This document shows, one piece after another, positions 12,081-20,703 of a DNA stretch of 64,000 nt. The first letter of the stretch is position 1. The number at the start of each line of letters is the position of its first letter. This DNA comes from Capra hircus (taxonomy: Eukaryota > Chordata > Mammalia > Artiodactyla > Bovidae). The stretch spans positions 42,846,271 through 42,910,270 of the forward strand of contig NC_030827.1 of the NCBI RefSeq assembly GCF_001704415.2, read 5' to 3'. The notes beneath the pieces were generated by a model. The model was not told where the DNA came from, ran no database searches, and worked only from the letters and a program-made list of their open reading frames with translations. The translations under genes and the position numbers were made by a program.

Positions 12081-12321
12081 GGTTTATTTTGGGCTTCCCA
12101 GGTGGCGCCTGTTGTAAAGAACCTGCCTTCCAATACAGGAGACACGAGAGATGCGTGTTCTATCCTTGGGTGGGGAAGACCCCCTGCAGGAGGGAATGGC
12201 ACCCCGCTCCAGTATTCTTGCCAGGAAAGTCTCATGGAGAGAGATGCCTGGTGGGGTACGCCCCACAGGGTTGCCAACAGTTGGACGTGACAGAAGCGGC
12301 AGTAGAGCACTAGGTTTATTT
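12081..12321 (+). mobile_element. Bov-tA SINE with 9-bp duplication
   Basis: Sense SINE with its body at about 12091-12304. It is flanked by the direct repeat GGTTTATTT at 12081-12089 and 12313-12321, a plausible target-site duplication. The B-box has decayed (GTGTTCTATCC), so pol III transcription from this copy is unlikely. Confidence 0.85.
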
Positions 12322-13845
12322 CAGATGTAATTTGTTTCATATGAAATCTTGCAGTTCTGTGTATGTTATACATTAGCTGTTGTGATGAAAGTACTTAGGC
12401 ATTGAAATTTAAAAAGTGAAAAAAAAATATAAAGAGAATAGCTTATACGTGAAATAAACAGTCTTGTTTAAAGATTTGCCTTTATTGATTCCATGTAGCT
12501 CAGACTTAATTGTGAATGGTACTGAAGTTGGTTGTCTATTTATTGAGATAAGAAGAATGCCAAAAAGCACAGATGAACCAAAAGTTTAATGTTCACTCAT
12601 CTAACTAAAATATTCCTCATTGCTTCCTAAATAAAATTGCGATAGAACTTGAGACAGAGAATATTTTATGGACTGGAAGAATCAACCTCATGAGAACTTC
12701 CTCAGCAGGAACTCAATGATTGGATAGAGCTGGATTTTTCAGGCAGAAGTAGGCAGGTCTTTCTCACTTGGAAAAGCAGCATAAATAAAGCAAGAGCGTT
12801 GAAATTGGCAAGAGTTGTTGAAAGAATAAAGCAGATGGCATAAGTCTGAGACATAGTGGAAGTTAAAAAAGGGATGAGCAGTCTGCGGCTAGTTAATGGA
12901 GACTTAGAATCTTAAACTTGATCCAGTAGGTGATATGGTACCAGTATAGTTTTAAGTCAGAGAAGTGGTATAATGAAAATGGCATTTTGGGAAGATTCAT
13001 CTAGTAGAGGTGACATGATTGATTTAAAGAGGCTGAAGAAAATATCAAGGCATTTGATTTGAGAGACCAGATCCAATAATAGATTAGGAAGATTTAAAAC
13101 AAGAGACTCATGCCTTTTTGACAGCATAGAAGATGGAACTGGTAAAAAGGGAGAGTAAGAGAAGGCTGAGGAAATGTATAATAAATGCAGGATTAAGTTA
13201 GTAGGCTATTATAGGATTCAGATCTCTTGTTTGGAGTCAGATGGACAGAAGGACAGTTCCTCCATGAACAGTATGGTATAAGCCAGTGATCTTTGATCCA
13301 TGGAGGGACATTCTCTCAAGTTTCCCTCATCCAGCATAAAATAGTGGGGTTACATTTTATACTATTATTCTTAAATCTCAGTTGTCAGAGCTAAAGTAAA
13401 TTGAAAGTTGGTTGAAAAATTACTAAGTGAACTATGGTACTACTTCCATTTCCTTTCTAAAAGCATACATATTTTGGTTTGAATTATTTAGGAAGTCATA
13501 AAGCAAAACAGGATTTATGTTTGCCTTATTTTGACATATGGTTTACATTTTGAAAAATTTGCCCCAGGATGGCATTGGATAAAATTGTGATGATAAAATT
13601 GGGCATAGAGAAAGCAAAATCACAAAATTCAGAACATCAATGAACTTTATAAATTACATAGTGATATATGTAGAAAAACAATAAATATTTATCAACTATT
13701 AACTGCCAAACTTGTTGAGGTCACTGAGTATATCTTTCTGAAAAAAAAGTAAAAGAAAAAACTGTCTGGTAGAGGAAATGGTCACTAAAACAATAAGCAA
13801 ACACACACATATAGACATAACACATTTTGAAAAGTGCTTGCTACA
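12322..13845. other. Unassigned; possible old L2-related stretch
   Basis: No gene. The purine-rich text at 12,720-13,290 (words such as GTGACATGATTGA and GGTGATATGGTACC) is reminiscent of very old L2-related sequence, but the match is too weak to assign. Confidence 0.3.
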
Positions 13846-14268
13846 AATTAAATTGTGTCCTCTCCCAAAGTTCAGATATTCAATTTCTAACCCTAAGTTC
13901 CTCAAAATGTGACCTGTTTTGGAAATAGGTACATTGCAGATATAATTAGCTAATTTAAGATGAGGGTGCACTGGAGCAGACTGGGCCCCTAATCCATTAT
14001 GACTGGTGTCTTATTATAAAAGGAGGAAATTTTAATACAGATATGAACACCAGGTGAACATGAAGACAGATATCTGGGGAATTCCTTAAATGGCTAGCAA
14101 ACTACCAGAATCTAGAAGAATGGCATGGGATAGTCTTCCTTAAAGCTCTCAGAAGGAATCAAGTCTGCTGATCTCAAGATTTCAGCCTTCAGAACTGGGA
14201 AACAATATATTTCCAGCCATACAGTTTGTGGTATTTTATTATAGCAACACTGGCAAAATAATAGAAAG
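13846..14268 (+). mobile_element. MLT1-like LTR (MaLR)
   Basis: Ancient mammalian LTR. Words in the expected MLT1 order are GTGTCCTCTCCCAAAG, TTTGGAAATAGGTACATTGCAGATATAATTAG, TAATCCATTATGACTGGTGTC, CTTCAGAACTGGGA and GTTTGTGGTATTTTATTATAGCA near the 3' end. There are no coding remnants. Confidence 0.7.
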
Positions 14269-14560
14269 TAATCAAGGAGAATTACTGGTGACACAGAGCA
14301 TGAATAAGAGGATGGAGGCTTATTTTAGGTTGGACCAGGAGAAAATTGGACAAGATGAGACTCGATAGACCTTGGTAGGGAATTTGAATTTTAAGAGTAA
14401 CGAGGAGACTTTCATGGGTAGGCTTTAAGCTAGTGATGAGATGAGCCAATTTACATTTTTAAATAAATTTCTAAGTATTATTTAGAGAATGGTATGGAGA
14501 GGGAAGAAGAGCACGATACCATCAAACTAGATAGGCTTGGAATAGGACTATGGTGGCTAG
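14269..14560. other. No gene or assigned repeat
   Basis: About 290 bases of purine-rich sequence between the LTR and a SINE. No frame of note. Confidence 0.35.
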
Positions 14561-14724
14561 GGCTTCCCTGGTGAGTAAGACGGTAAAGAATCCACCTGTG
14601 ATGGAGGAGACCCTGGTTTGATCCCTGGGTCGGGAAGAGCCCCTGGAGAAGGGAATGGCAATCCACCCAGTACTCTGACATGGAGAATTGGATGGACAGA
14701 GGAGTCTGGCAGGCAATAGTCCAT
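14561..14724 (+). mobile_element. Bov-tA SINE, left part of a split copy
   Basis: Sense SINE from GGCTTCCCTGGTGAG through GGTTTGATCCC (B-box) to AATAGTCCAT at 14724. There the sequence changes at once to the BovB 3' tail. The missing remainder of this SINE is at 18839-18893. The SINE therefore pre-dates the BovB. Confidence 0.9.
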
Positions 14725-16429
14725 CAGTTCAGTTCAGTTCAGTTCCTCTGTTGTGTCTGACTCTTTGCAACCCCAGGGACTGCAGCACGCCAGGCTTCCC
14801 TGTCCATCACCAACTCCCAGAGCCTGCTCAAACTCATGTCCATTGAGTCGGTGATGCCATCCAACCATCTCATCCTCTGCTGTCCCCTTCTCTTCCTGCC
14901 TGCAATTTTACCCAGCATCAGGATATTTTGTAATGAGTCAGCTCTTTGCATCAGGTGGCCAAAGTATTGGAGCTTCAGCTTCAAAATCAGTCCTTCCAAT
15001 GATGATTCAGGACTGATTCCCTTTAGGATTGACTGGTTTAATCTTCCTGCACTCCAAGAGTATCTCAAGAGTCTTCTCCAACAACACAGTTCAAAAGTAC
15101 CAATTCTTCAGCACTCAGCTTTCTTTAGGGTCCAACTCTCACATCCATACATGACTACTGGAAAAACCATAGCTTTGACTAGATGGATCTTTGTTGGCAA
15201 AGTAGTGTCTCTGCTTTTTAATATGCTGCCTAGGTTGGTCATAGCTTTTCTTCCAAGGAGTAAGTGCCTTTTAATTTCATGGCAGCAGTCACCATCTGCA
15301 GTAATTTTGGAGCCCCCCCACCCCCCGCCAAATAAAGTTTTTCACTGTTTTCATTGTTTCCCCATCTATTTGCCATGAAGTGATGGGACTGGATGCCATG
15401 ATCTTAGTTTTCTGAATGCAAGCTTTAAGCCAACTTTCTCACTCTCCTCTTTCACGTTCATCAAGAGGCTCTTTTGTTCTTCTTCACTTTCTGCCATAAG
15501 GGTGGTGTCATCTGCATATCTGAAGTTATTGATATTTCTCTAAGCAGTCGTGATTCCAGCTTGTGTTTCATCCAGCCTGGCATTTTGCATGATGGACGTA
15601 AAATAAGCAGGGTTACAGTATATGGCCTTGCTGTACTCCTTTCCCAATTTGGAATCAGTCTGTTGTTACATGTCTGGTTCTGTTTCTTCTTGGCTTGCAT
15701 ACAGATTTCTCAGGAGGCAGGTAAGGTGGACTAGTATTTCCATCTCTTTGAGAACTTTCCGCAGTTTGTTATGATCCACACAGTCAAAGGCTTTGGCATA
15801 GTCAATAGAACAGAAGTAGATTTTTTTGAACTCTGTTGCTTTTTTGATGATCCAACAGATGTTGACAATTTGATCTCTTGTTCTGCTTTTCTAAATCCAT
15901 CTTGAACATCTGGAAGTTCTCGGTTCACGTACAGTTGAAGCGTAGTTTGAAGAATTTGAGCATTACTTTGCAAGCATGTAAGATGAGTGCAACCATGTGG
16001 CTGGTTGAACAATCTTTTGCATTGCCCTTCTTTGGCACTGGAATGAAAACTGACCTTTTCCAGTCCTGTGGCCCCTGCTGAGTTTTCCAAATTTGCTGTC
16101 ATATTGAGTGCAACACTTTATCAGCAGCATCTTTCAGGATTTGTAATAGCTTAACTGGAATTCCATCACCTCCACTAGCTTTGTTCATAGTGATGCTTCC
16201 TAAGGCCCAGTTGGCTTCACATTCTAGGATGTCTGGATCAGGTGAGTGATCACACCATAACGGTTATCTGGGTCATGAAGATCTCTGTTGTATAGTTCTT
16301 CTATGTATTTTTGCCACCTCTTCTTAGTATCTTCTGTTTCTATTAGGTTATACCATTTCTGTCCTCTATTGTGCCCATCTTTTCATGAAATGTTTCCTTG
16401 TTATCTCTCATTCTCTTGAAGAGATCTCT
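14725..16429 (-). mobile_element. Outer BovB LINE, 3' segment, part 1
   Basis: Antisense BovB beginning with the CAGTTC repeats of its 3' tail at 14725 and running back through the 3' UTR and reverse-transcriptase region. It is interrupted after GAGATCTCT at 16429 by another BovB and resumes at 17504. The coding frame is broken in many places. The 180-codon plus-strand frame at 14836-15378 is antisense to the element and is not a gene. Confidence 0.92.
15461..16102 (-). pseudogene. Broken BovB reverse transcriptase of the outer element
   Basis: The minus strand encodes scattered pieces of the RTE-type reverse transcriptase in different frames, for example 15731-16102 with TTLQLYVNRELPDVQDGFRK (usual family reading: a thumb-proximal segment before the fingers/palm). 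Stops and frameshifts separate the pieces. This copy is clearly dead and more decayed than the BovB nested inside the same element. Confidence 0.7.
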
Positions 16430-17503
16430 CAGTTCAGTTCAGTTCAGTCGCTCAGTCATGTCCGACCTTTTGCGACCCCATGAATCGCAGCACGCCAGGC
16501 TTCCCTGTTCATCACCATCTCCCGGAGTTCACTCAGACTCACGTCCATAGGGTCGGTGATGCCATCCAGCAATCTCATCCTCGGTCATCCCCTTCTCCTC
16601 CTGCCCCCAATCCCTCCCAGCATCAGAGTCTTTTCCAATGAGTCAACTCTTCGCATGAGGTGGCCAAAGTATTGGAGCTTCAGCTTTAGCATCATTCCTT
16701 CCAAAGAAATCCCAAGGCTGGTCTCCTTTAGAATGGACTGGTTGGATCTCCTTGCAGTCCAAGGGACTCTCAAGAGTCTTCTCCAACACCACAGTTCAAA
16801 AGCATCAATTCTTCGGCACTCAGCCTTCTTCACAGTCCAACTCTCACATCCATACATGACCACAGGAAAAACCATAGCCTTGACTAGACGGACCTTAGTC
16901 GGCAAAGTAATGTCTCTGCTTTTGAATATGCTATCTAGATTGGTCATAACTTTTCTTCCAAGGAGTAAGCATCTTTTAATTCCATGGCTGCAGTCACCAT
17001 CTGCAGTGATTTTGGAGCTCAAAAAAATGAAGTCTGACACTGTTTCCACTGTTTCCCCATCTATTTGCCATGAAGTGATGGGACCAGATGCCATGATCTT
17101 CGTTTTCTGAATGTTGAGCTTTAAGCCAGCTTTTTTGCTCTCCTCTTTCACTTTCATCAAGAGGTTTTTGAGTTCCTCTTCGCTTTCTGCCATAAGCGTG
17201 GTGTCATCTGCATATCTGAGGTTATTGATATTTCTCCCGGCAATCTTGATTCCAGCTTGTGTTTCTTCCAGTCCAGCATTTCTCATGATGTACTTTGCAT
17301 ATATGTTAAATAAGCAGGGTGACAATATACAGCCTAGACATACTCCTTTTCCTATTTGGAGCCAGTCTGTTGTTCCATGTCCAGTTCTAACTGTTGCTTC
17401 CTGACCTGCATACAGATTTCTCAAAAGGCAGGTCAGGTGGTCTGGTATTCCCATCTCTTTCAGAATTTTCCAGTTTATTGTGATCCACACAGTCAAAGGC
17501 TTT
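16430..17503 (-). mobile_element. Inner BovB LINE nested in the outer BovB
   Basis: 5'-truncated BovB of about 1.07 kb in antisense. Its 3' tail (repeated AGTTC) starts at 16430 and its truncated 5' end is in the TCAAAGGCTTT words near 17503. The outer element continues on each side with no apparent loss (GATCTCT on the left, AGTTTTTCCTATTTTATTG on the right). No clear target duplication is visible. Confidence 0.92.
16585..17496 (-). pseudogene. BovB reverse-transcriptase fragment (303 codons)
   Basis: Longest open frame in the window. It covers the palm and C-terminal part of the RTE-type reverse transcriptase. The catalytic YADD box is at residues 95-98 (plus-strand 17203-17214), preceded by the ILSPCLFN motif (57-64). 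A C-terminal region follows with CESWTVKK and WCWRRLLRVPWTARRSNQS, then a basic tail. The family's full ORF is about three times longer, so the endonuclease and the first reverse-transcriptase motifs are missing. The usual QG before ILSP reads LG (Leu54), which would damage an active-site loop. It is a truncated retrotransposon relic and not a host gene. The open frame suggests a younger insertion than its host element. Confidence 0.85.
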
Positions 17504-17897
17504 TAGTTTTTCCTATTTTATTGTTTTCCTCTATTTCCTTGCATTAATCACTGAGGAAGGCTTTCTCCTCTCTCCTTGCTATTCATTGGAACTCTGCATT
17601 CAGATAAGTATATCTTTCTTTTTCTCCTTTGCCTTTCACTTCTCTTCTTTTCTCAGCTATTTGTAATGCCTCCTCAGACAACCATTTTGCCTTTCTGCAT
17701 TTGTTTTTCTTAGGGATGGTCTTGATCACTGCCTCTTGTACAATGTCACAACCCCCCATCCATATTTCTTCAAGCACTCTATCTATCAGATCTAATCCTT
17801 TGAATCTATTTCTCACTTCCACTGTATAATTGTAAGGGATTTTATTTAGGTCATACCTGAATAGCCTAGTGGTTTCCCCAACTTTCTTCAATTTAAG
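17504..17897 (-). mobile_element. Outer BovB LINE, 3' segment, part 2
   Basis: Continuation of the outer BovB beyond the nested copy, still antisense. It runs from the TTGTTTTCCTCTATTTCCTTGC words to TTTCTTCAATTTAAG at 17897. At that point the orientation flips. A 102-codon frame on the minus strand (17583-17891) is the linker between endonuclease and reverse transcriptase (TRLFRYDLNKIPYNYTVEVR) and is a relic. Confidence 0.9.
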
Positions 17898-18829
17898 AAA
17901 GAGAAGGGAATGGAAAACCTCTTCAGTATTCTTGCCTTGAGAACCCTATGAACAGTATGAAAAGCAAAAAGATATGACACTGAAAGATGAACTCCCCAGG
18001 TCAGTAGGTGCCCAATATGCTACTGGGGAAGTGTGGAGAAATAACTCTAAAAAAATGAAGAGACGGAGTCAAAGTGAAAACAACACCCAGTTTTGTATGT
18101 AACTGGTGATGGAAGTAAAATCTGATGCTGTAAAGAACAATATTGCATAGGAAACCCAGAATAGTAGGTCCATGAATCAAGGTAAATTGGAAGTGGTCAA
18201 ACAAGAGATGGCAAGTGTGAATATTGACATTTTAGGAATCAGTGAACTAAAATGGACTGGAATGGGTGAATTTGGGCAACAATCCCTTAGAAGAAATGGA
18301 ATATCTCTCAGAGTCAAAAAAAGAGTCTGAAATTCAGTACTTGGGTACAATCTCATAAACGACAGAATGATCTCTATTCGTTTCCAAGGCAAACCATTCA
18401 ACATCACAGTAATCCAAGTCAATGCCCCAAACAGTAATGCTGATGAACCTGAAGTTGAATGGTTCTATGAAGACCTACAGGACCTTCTAGAACTAACTCC
18501 CAAAAAAGATGTCCCTTTCATTATAGGGAACTATAATGCAAAAGTAGGAAGTCAAGAGAGATACCTGGAATAAGAGGCAAATTTAGCCTTGGAGTACAAA
18601 ATGAAGCAGAGCAAAAACTAACAGAGTTTTGCCAAAAGAATGCAGTGGTCTTAGCATACACCCTCTTCCAACAACGCAAGAGATGACTCTACACATGGAC
18701 ATCATCAGATGGTCAATACCAAAATTATATTGATTATATTTTTTCCAGTCAAAGATGGAGAAACTCTATACAGTCAGCAAGAACAAGACCAGGAGCTGAC
18801 TATGGCTCAGATCTTGAACTCCTTATTGC
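17898..18829 (+). mobile_element. Outer BovB LINE, inverted 5' segment
   Basis: BovB 5' part in sense, that is, inverted relative to 14725-17897. It starts at GAGAAGGGAATGG and runs through the endonuclease-coding region to CTTGAACTCCTTATTGC. That end is only about ten consensus bases upstream of where the antisense 3' segment begins. Together the pieces form a nearly complete BovB with a 5' inversion, as produced by twin priming. Confidence 0.9.
18367..18829 (+). pseudogene. Dead BovB apurinic-type endonuclease
   Basis: Frame 18367-18573 encodes the middle of the APE-like endonuclease (SIRFQGKPFNITVIQVNAP, then a PFIIG segment). The catalytic GDxN motif here reads G-N-Y-N: Asp is replaced by Asn at 18529-18531. 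Farther on, after a frameshift, YTWTSSDGQ and IDYI are recognisable. The catalytic S-D-H near the end reads S-D-L (codon 18813-18815). Family knowledge says both residues are needed for target nicking, so this domain is inactive twice over, apart from the frameshift. Confidence 0.75.
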
Positions 18830-18838
18830 AATCATCTT

Positions 18839-18893
18839 TGGGGTGTCACAAGGAGTTGGGCACAACTGAGTGAAATTTTCACTTTTACTTTCA
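18839..18893 (+). mobile_element. Bov-tA SINE, right part of the split copy
   Basis: Begins TGGGGTGTCACAAGGAG and continues to a CACTTTTACTTTCAG tail. It picks up the SINE consensus at the base after the one where the left part (14724) stops. The bases 18830-18839 (AATCATCTTT) may be a decayed target-site copy of AATAGTCCAT at 14715-14724 (6 of 10 identical). Confidence 0.85.
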
Positions 18894-19301
18894 GCAGAAC
18901 ATAGATAATTTGATAAAATATTTAATATGAGAGTGTGTATCATAAAGAATTACTTTAATTTTATTTTGTTTTGTTTTGAGCTACTCAGTGTTTCCTGTCG
19001 GGTTGTTATTTACTGTGATGGAAAAGGCTTGGGGAGGACAGAAGGAGAGGTAATAGAAGAGCTCACTTCTCAGTAAGTTAAAGCTAAGATGCCTGTTAGA
19101 TAGTTAAGTAGAGGTGCTACTGTGAGATATTTTTTGGCCAAAATTAGGTCTAAGAAGGAGGTGGAGAAATGGAAACTGAGGTGTGCAGTGACCACAGATT
19201 ACTGAACGCTGATAGCGCAGCTGAAGTCTCCTGATTCGCATTCCTATGTCCTGGCAAATGCCTACTCAATGATATTAGAGGGCCATTTGATTAATAGTAA
19301 G
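18894..19301. other. No gene or assigned repeat
   Basis: About 400 bases between a SINE and a BovB fragment; nothing recognised. Confidence 0.35.
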
Positions 19302-19645
19302 CCTTGGACTGCAAGGAGATCCAACCAGTCCATCCTGAAGGAGATCAGTTCTGTTCATTAGAAGGACTGATGCTGAAGCTGAAACTCCAATACTTTGGCC
19401 ACCTCATGCAAAGAGCTGACTCAGTGGAAAAGACTCTGATGCTGGGAGGGATTGGGGGCAGGAGGGAAAGGGATGACAGAGGATGAGATGGCTGGATGGC
19501 ATCACCGGCTGGATGAACATGAGTTTGGGTAAACTCCAGGAGTTGGTGATGGACAGGGAGGCCTCGTGTGCTGCAATTCATGAGGTCGCAAAAAGTCGGA
19601 CACGACTGAGTGACGAACTGAACTAAACTGAACTGAACTGAGCTG
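19302..19645 (+). mobile_element. BovB LINE, 3' end
   Basis: Sense BovB limited to the last ~345 bases, from CTTGGACTGCAAGGAGATCC through the basic C-terminal codons and 3' UTR to the AACTGAACTGAGCTG tail. Strongly 5' truncated. Confidence 0.9.
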
Positions 19646-19884
19646 AAGAGAGTACTTTGTGGATAGTACTGAGAATAAATGTACAAGCATCTGTGTAGTG
19701 AAGAAAAACACACAGATGGATGAAACATGGTGACACAGTATCAAGTGCACAGAAACAAGATTCAGAAGGCTTTGTATCTACTTGTAGTCTTACCACGTAT
19801 TGGCTAACTGTGCCTCAAAAAGTGAATTCAAGCCATCAAAATTATCTCTTTAAGATACCTATTGGTTTTAAACATTAAAAATAT

Positions 19885-20085
19885 TAGTCACTCAGTCGTG
19901 TCCGACTCTTTGTGACCCCATGGACTGTAGCCTGCCAGGATCCTCTGTCCATGGAATTCTCCAGGCAAGAATACTGGAGTGGGTTGCCATTCCCTTCTCA
20001 GGGGATCTTCCTGACCCAGGAATCCAATCTGGGATCTCCTGCATTGCAGGCAGATTCTTAACCGTCTGAGCCACTAAGGAAGCCT
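19885..20085 (-). mobile_element. Bov-tA SINE
   Basis: Reverse-oriented, full-length-looking SINE from AGTCACTCAGTCGTGTCCGAC to the head end ACTAAGGAAGCC. It is well preserved, so probably among the younger copies here. Confidence 0.9.
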
Positions 20086-20130
20086 AAGCTCCTCAGCATT
20101 TGTACTTTGCTCACACAGCCTAATACTATT

Positions 20131-20424
20131 CTTTTTTAAAAAATTTTACTTAATTTTAGTTTACAATACTGTATTGGTTTTGCCATACATCAACATGAAT
20201 CCTCCATGGGTGTACACGTGTTCCCAATCCTGAACCCCCCTCCCACCTCCCTCCCCATACCATCTCTTAGGGTCATCCCAGTGCACCAGCCCCAAGCATC
20301 CTGTATCCTGCATCGAACCTAGACTGGCGATTCGTTTCTTACATGATAGTATACATGTTTCAATGCCATTCTCCCAAATCATCCCACCTTCTCCCTCTCC
20401 CACAGAGTCCAAAAGACTGTTCTG
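20131..20424 (-). mobile_element. Ruminant L1 3' UTR
   Basis: Reverse-oriented 3' end of a ruminant L1. The T-rich left edge corresponds to the tail, followed by TACAATACTGTATTGGTTTTG, the C-rich CCCCCCTCCCACCTCCCTCC and AGTCCAAAAGACTGTTCT. It carries no ORF2 codons. The same segment recurs at 62346-62728. Confidence 0.8.
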
Positions 20425-20496
20425 TCTGTGCACAGGGGACCATGTACACGGATCCTACTAAAGACATTATTTAAAATAGTGAATTTAAAGGAACTT

Positions 20497-20703
20497 AGAA
20501 GTGAAGTGGCTCAGTCGTGTCCAACTCTTTGTGACCCCATGGACTGTAGCCTACTGGGCTCCTCCATCCATGGGATTTTCCAAGCAAGAATACTGGAGTG
20601 GGTTGCCATTTCCTTCTCCAGGGTAACTTCCTGCCCCAGGGATTGAACCCGGGTCTCCCACATTGTAGGCAGACGCTTTACCGTCTGAGCCACAAGGGAA
20701 GCC
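20497..20703 (-). mobile_element. Bov-tA SINE
   Basis: Reverse-oriented SINE with a strong sense-strand B-box (GGGTTCAATCCC) and a complete body. The head ends at CAAGGGAAGCC. Confidence 0.9.

Noticed and set aside
14836..15378. 180-codon plus-strand frame as a gene
   Set aside because: It lies exactly antisense to BovB coding sequence, and similar frames occur over the other BovB copies.
16556..17110. 184-codon plus-strand frame as a gene
   Set aside because: Antisense shadow of the nested BovB reverse transcriptase.
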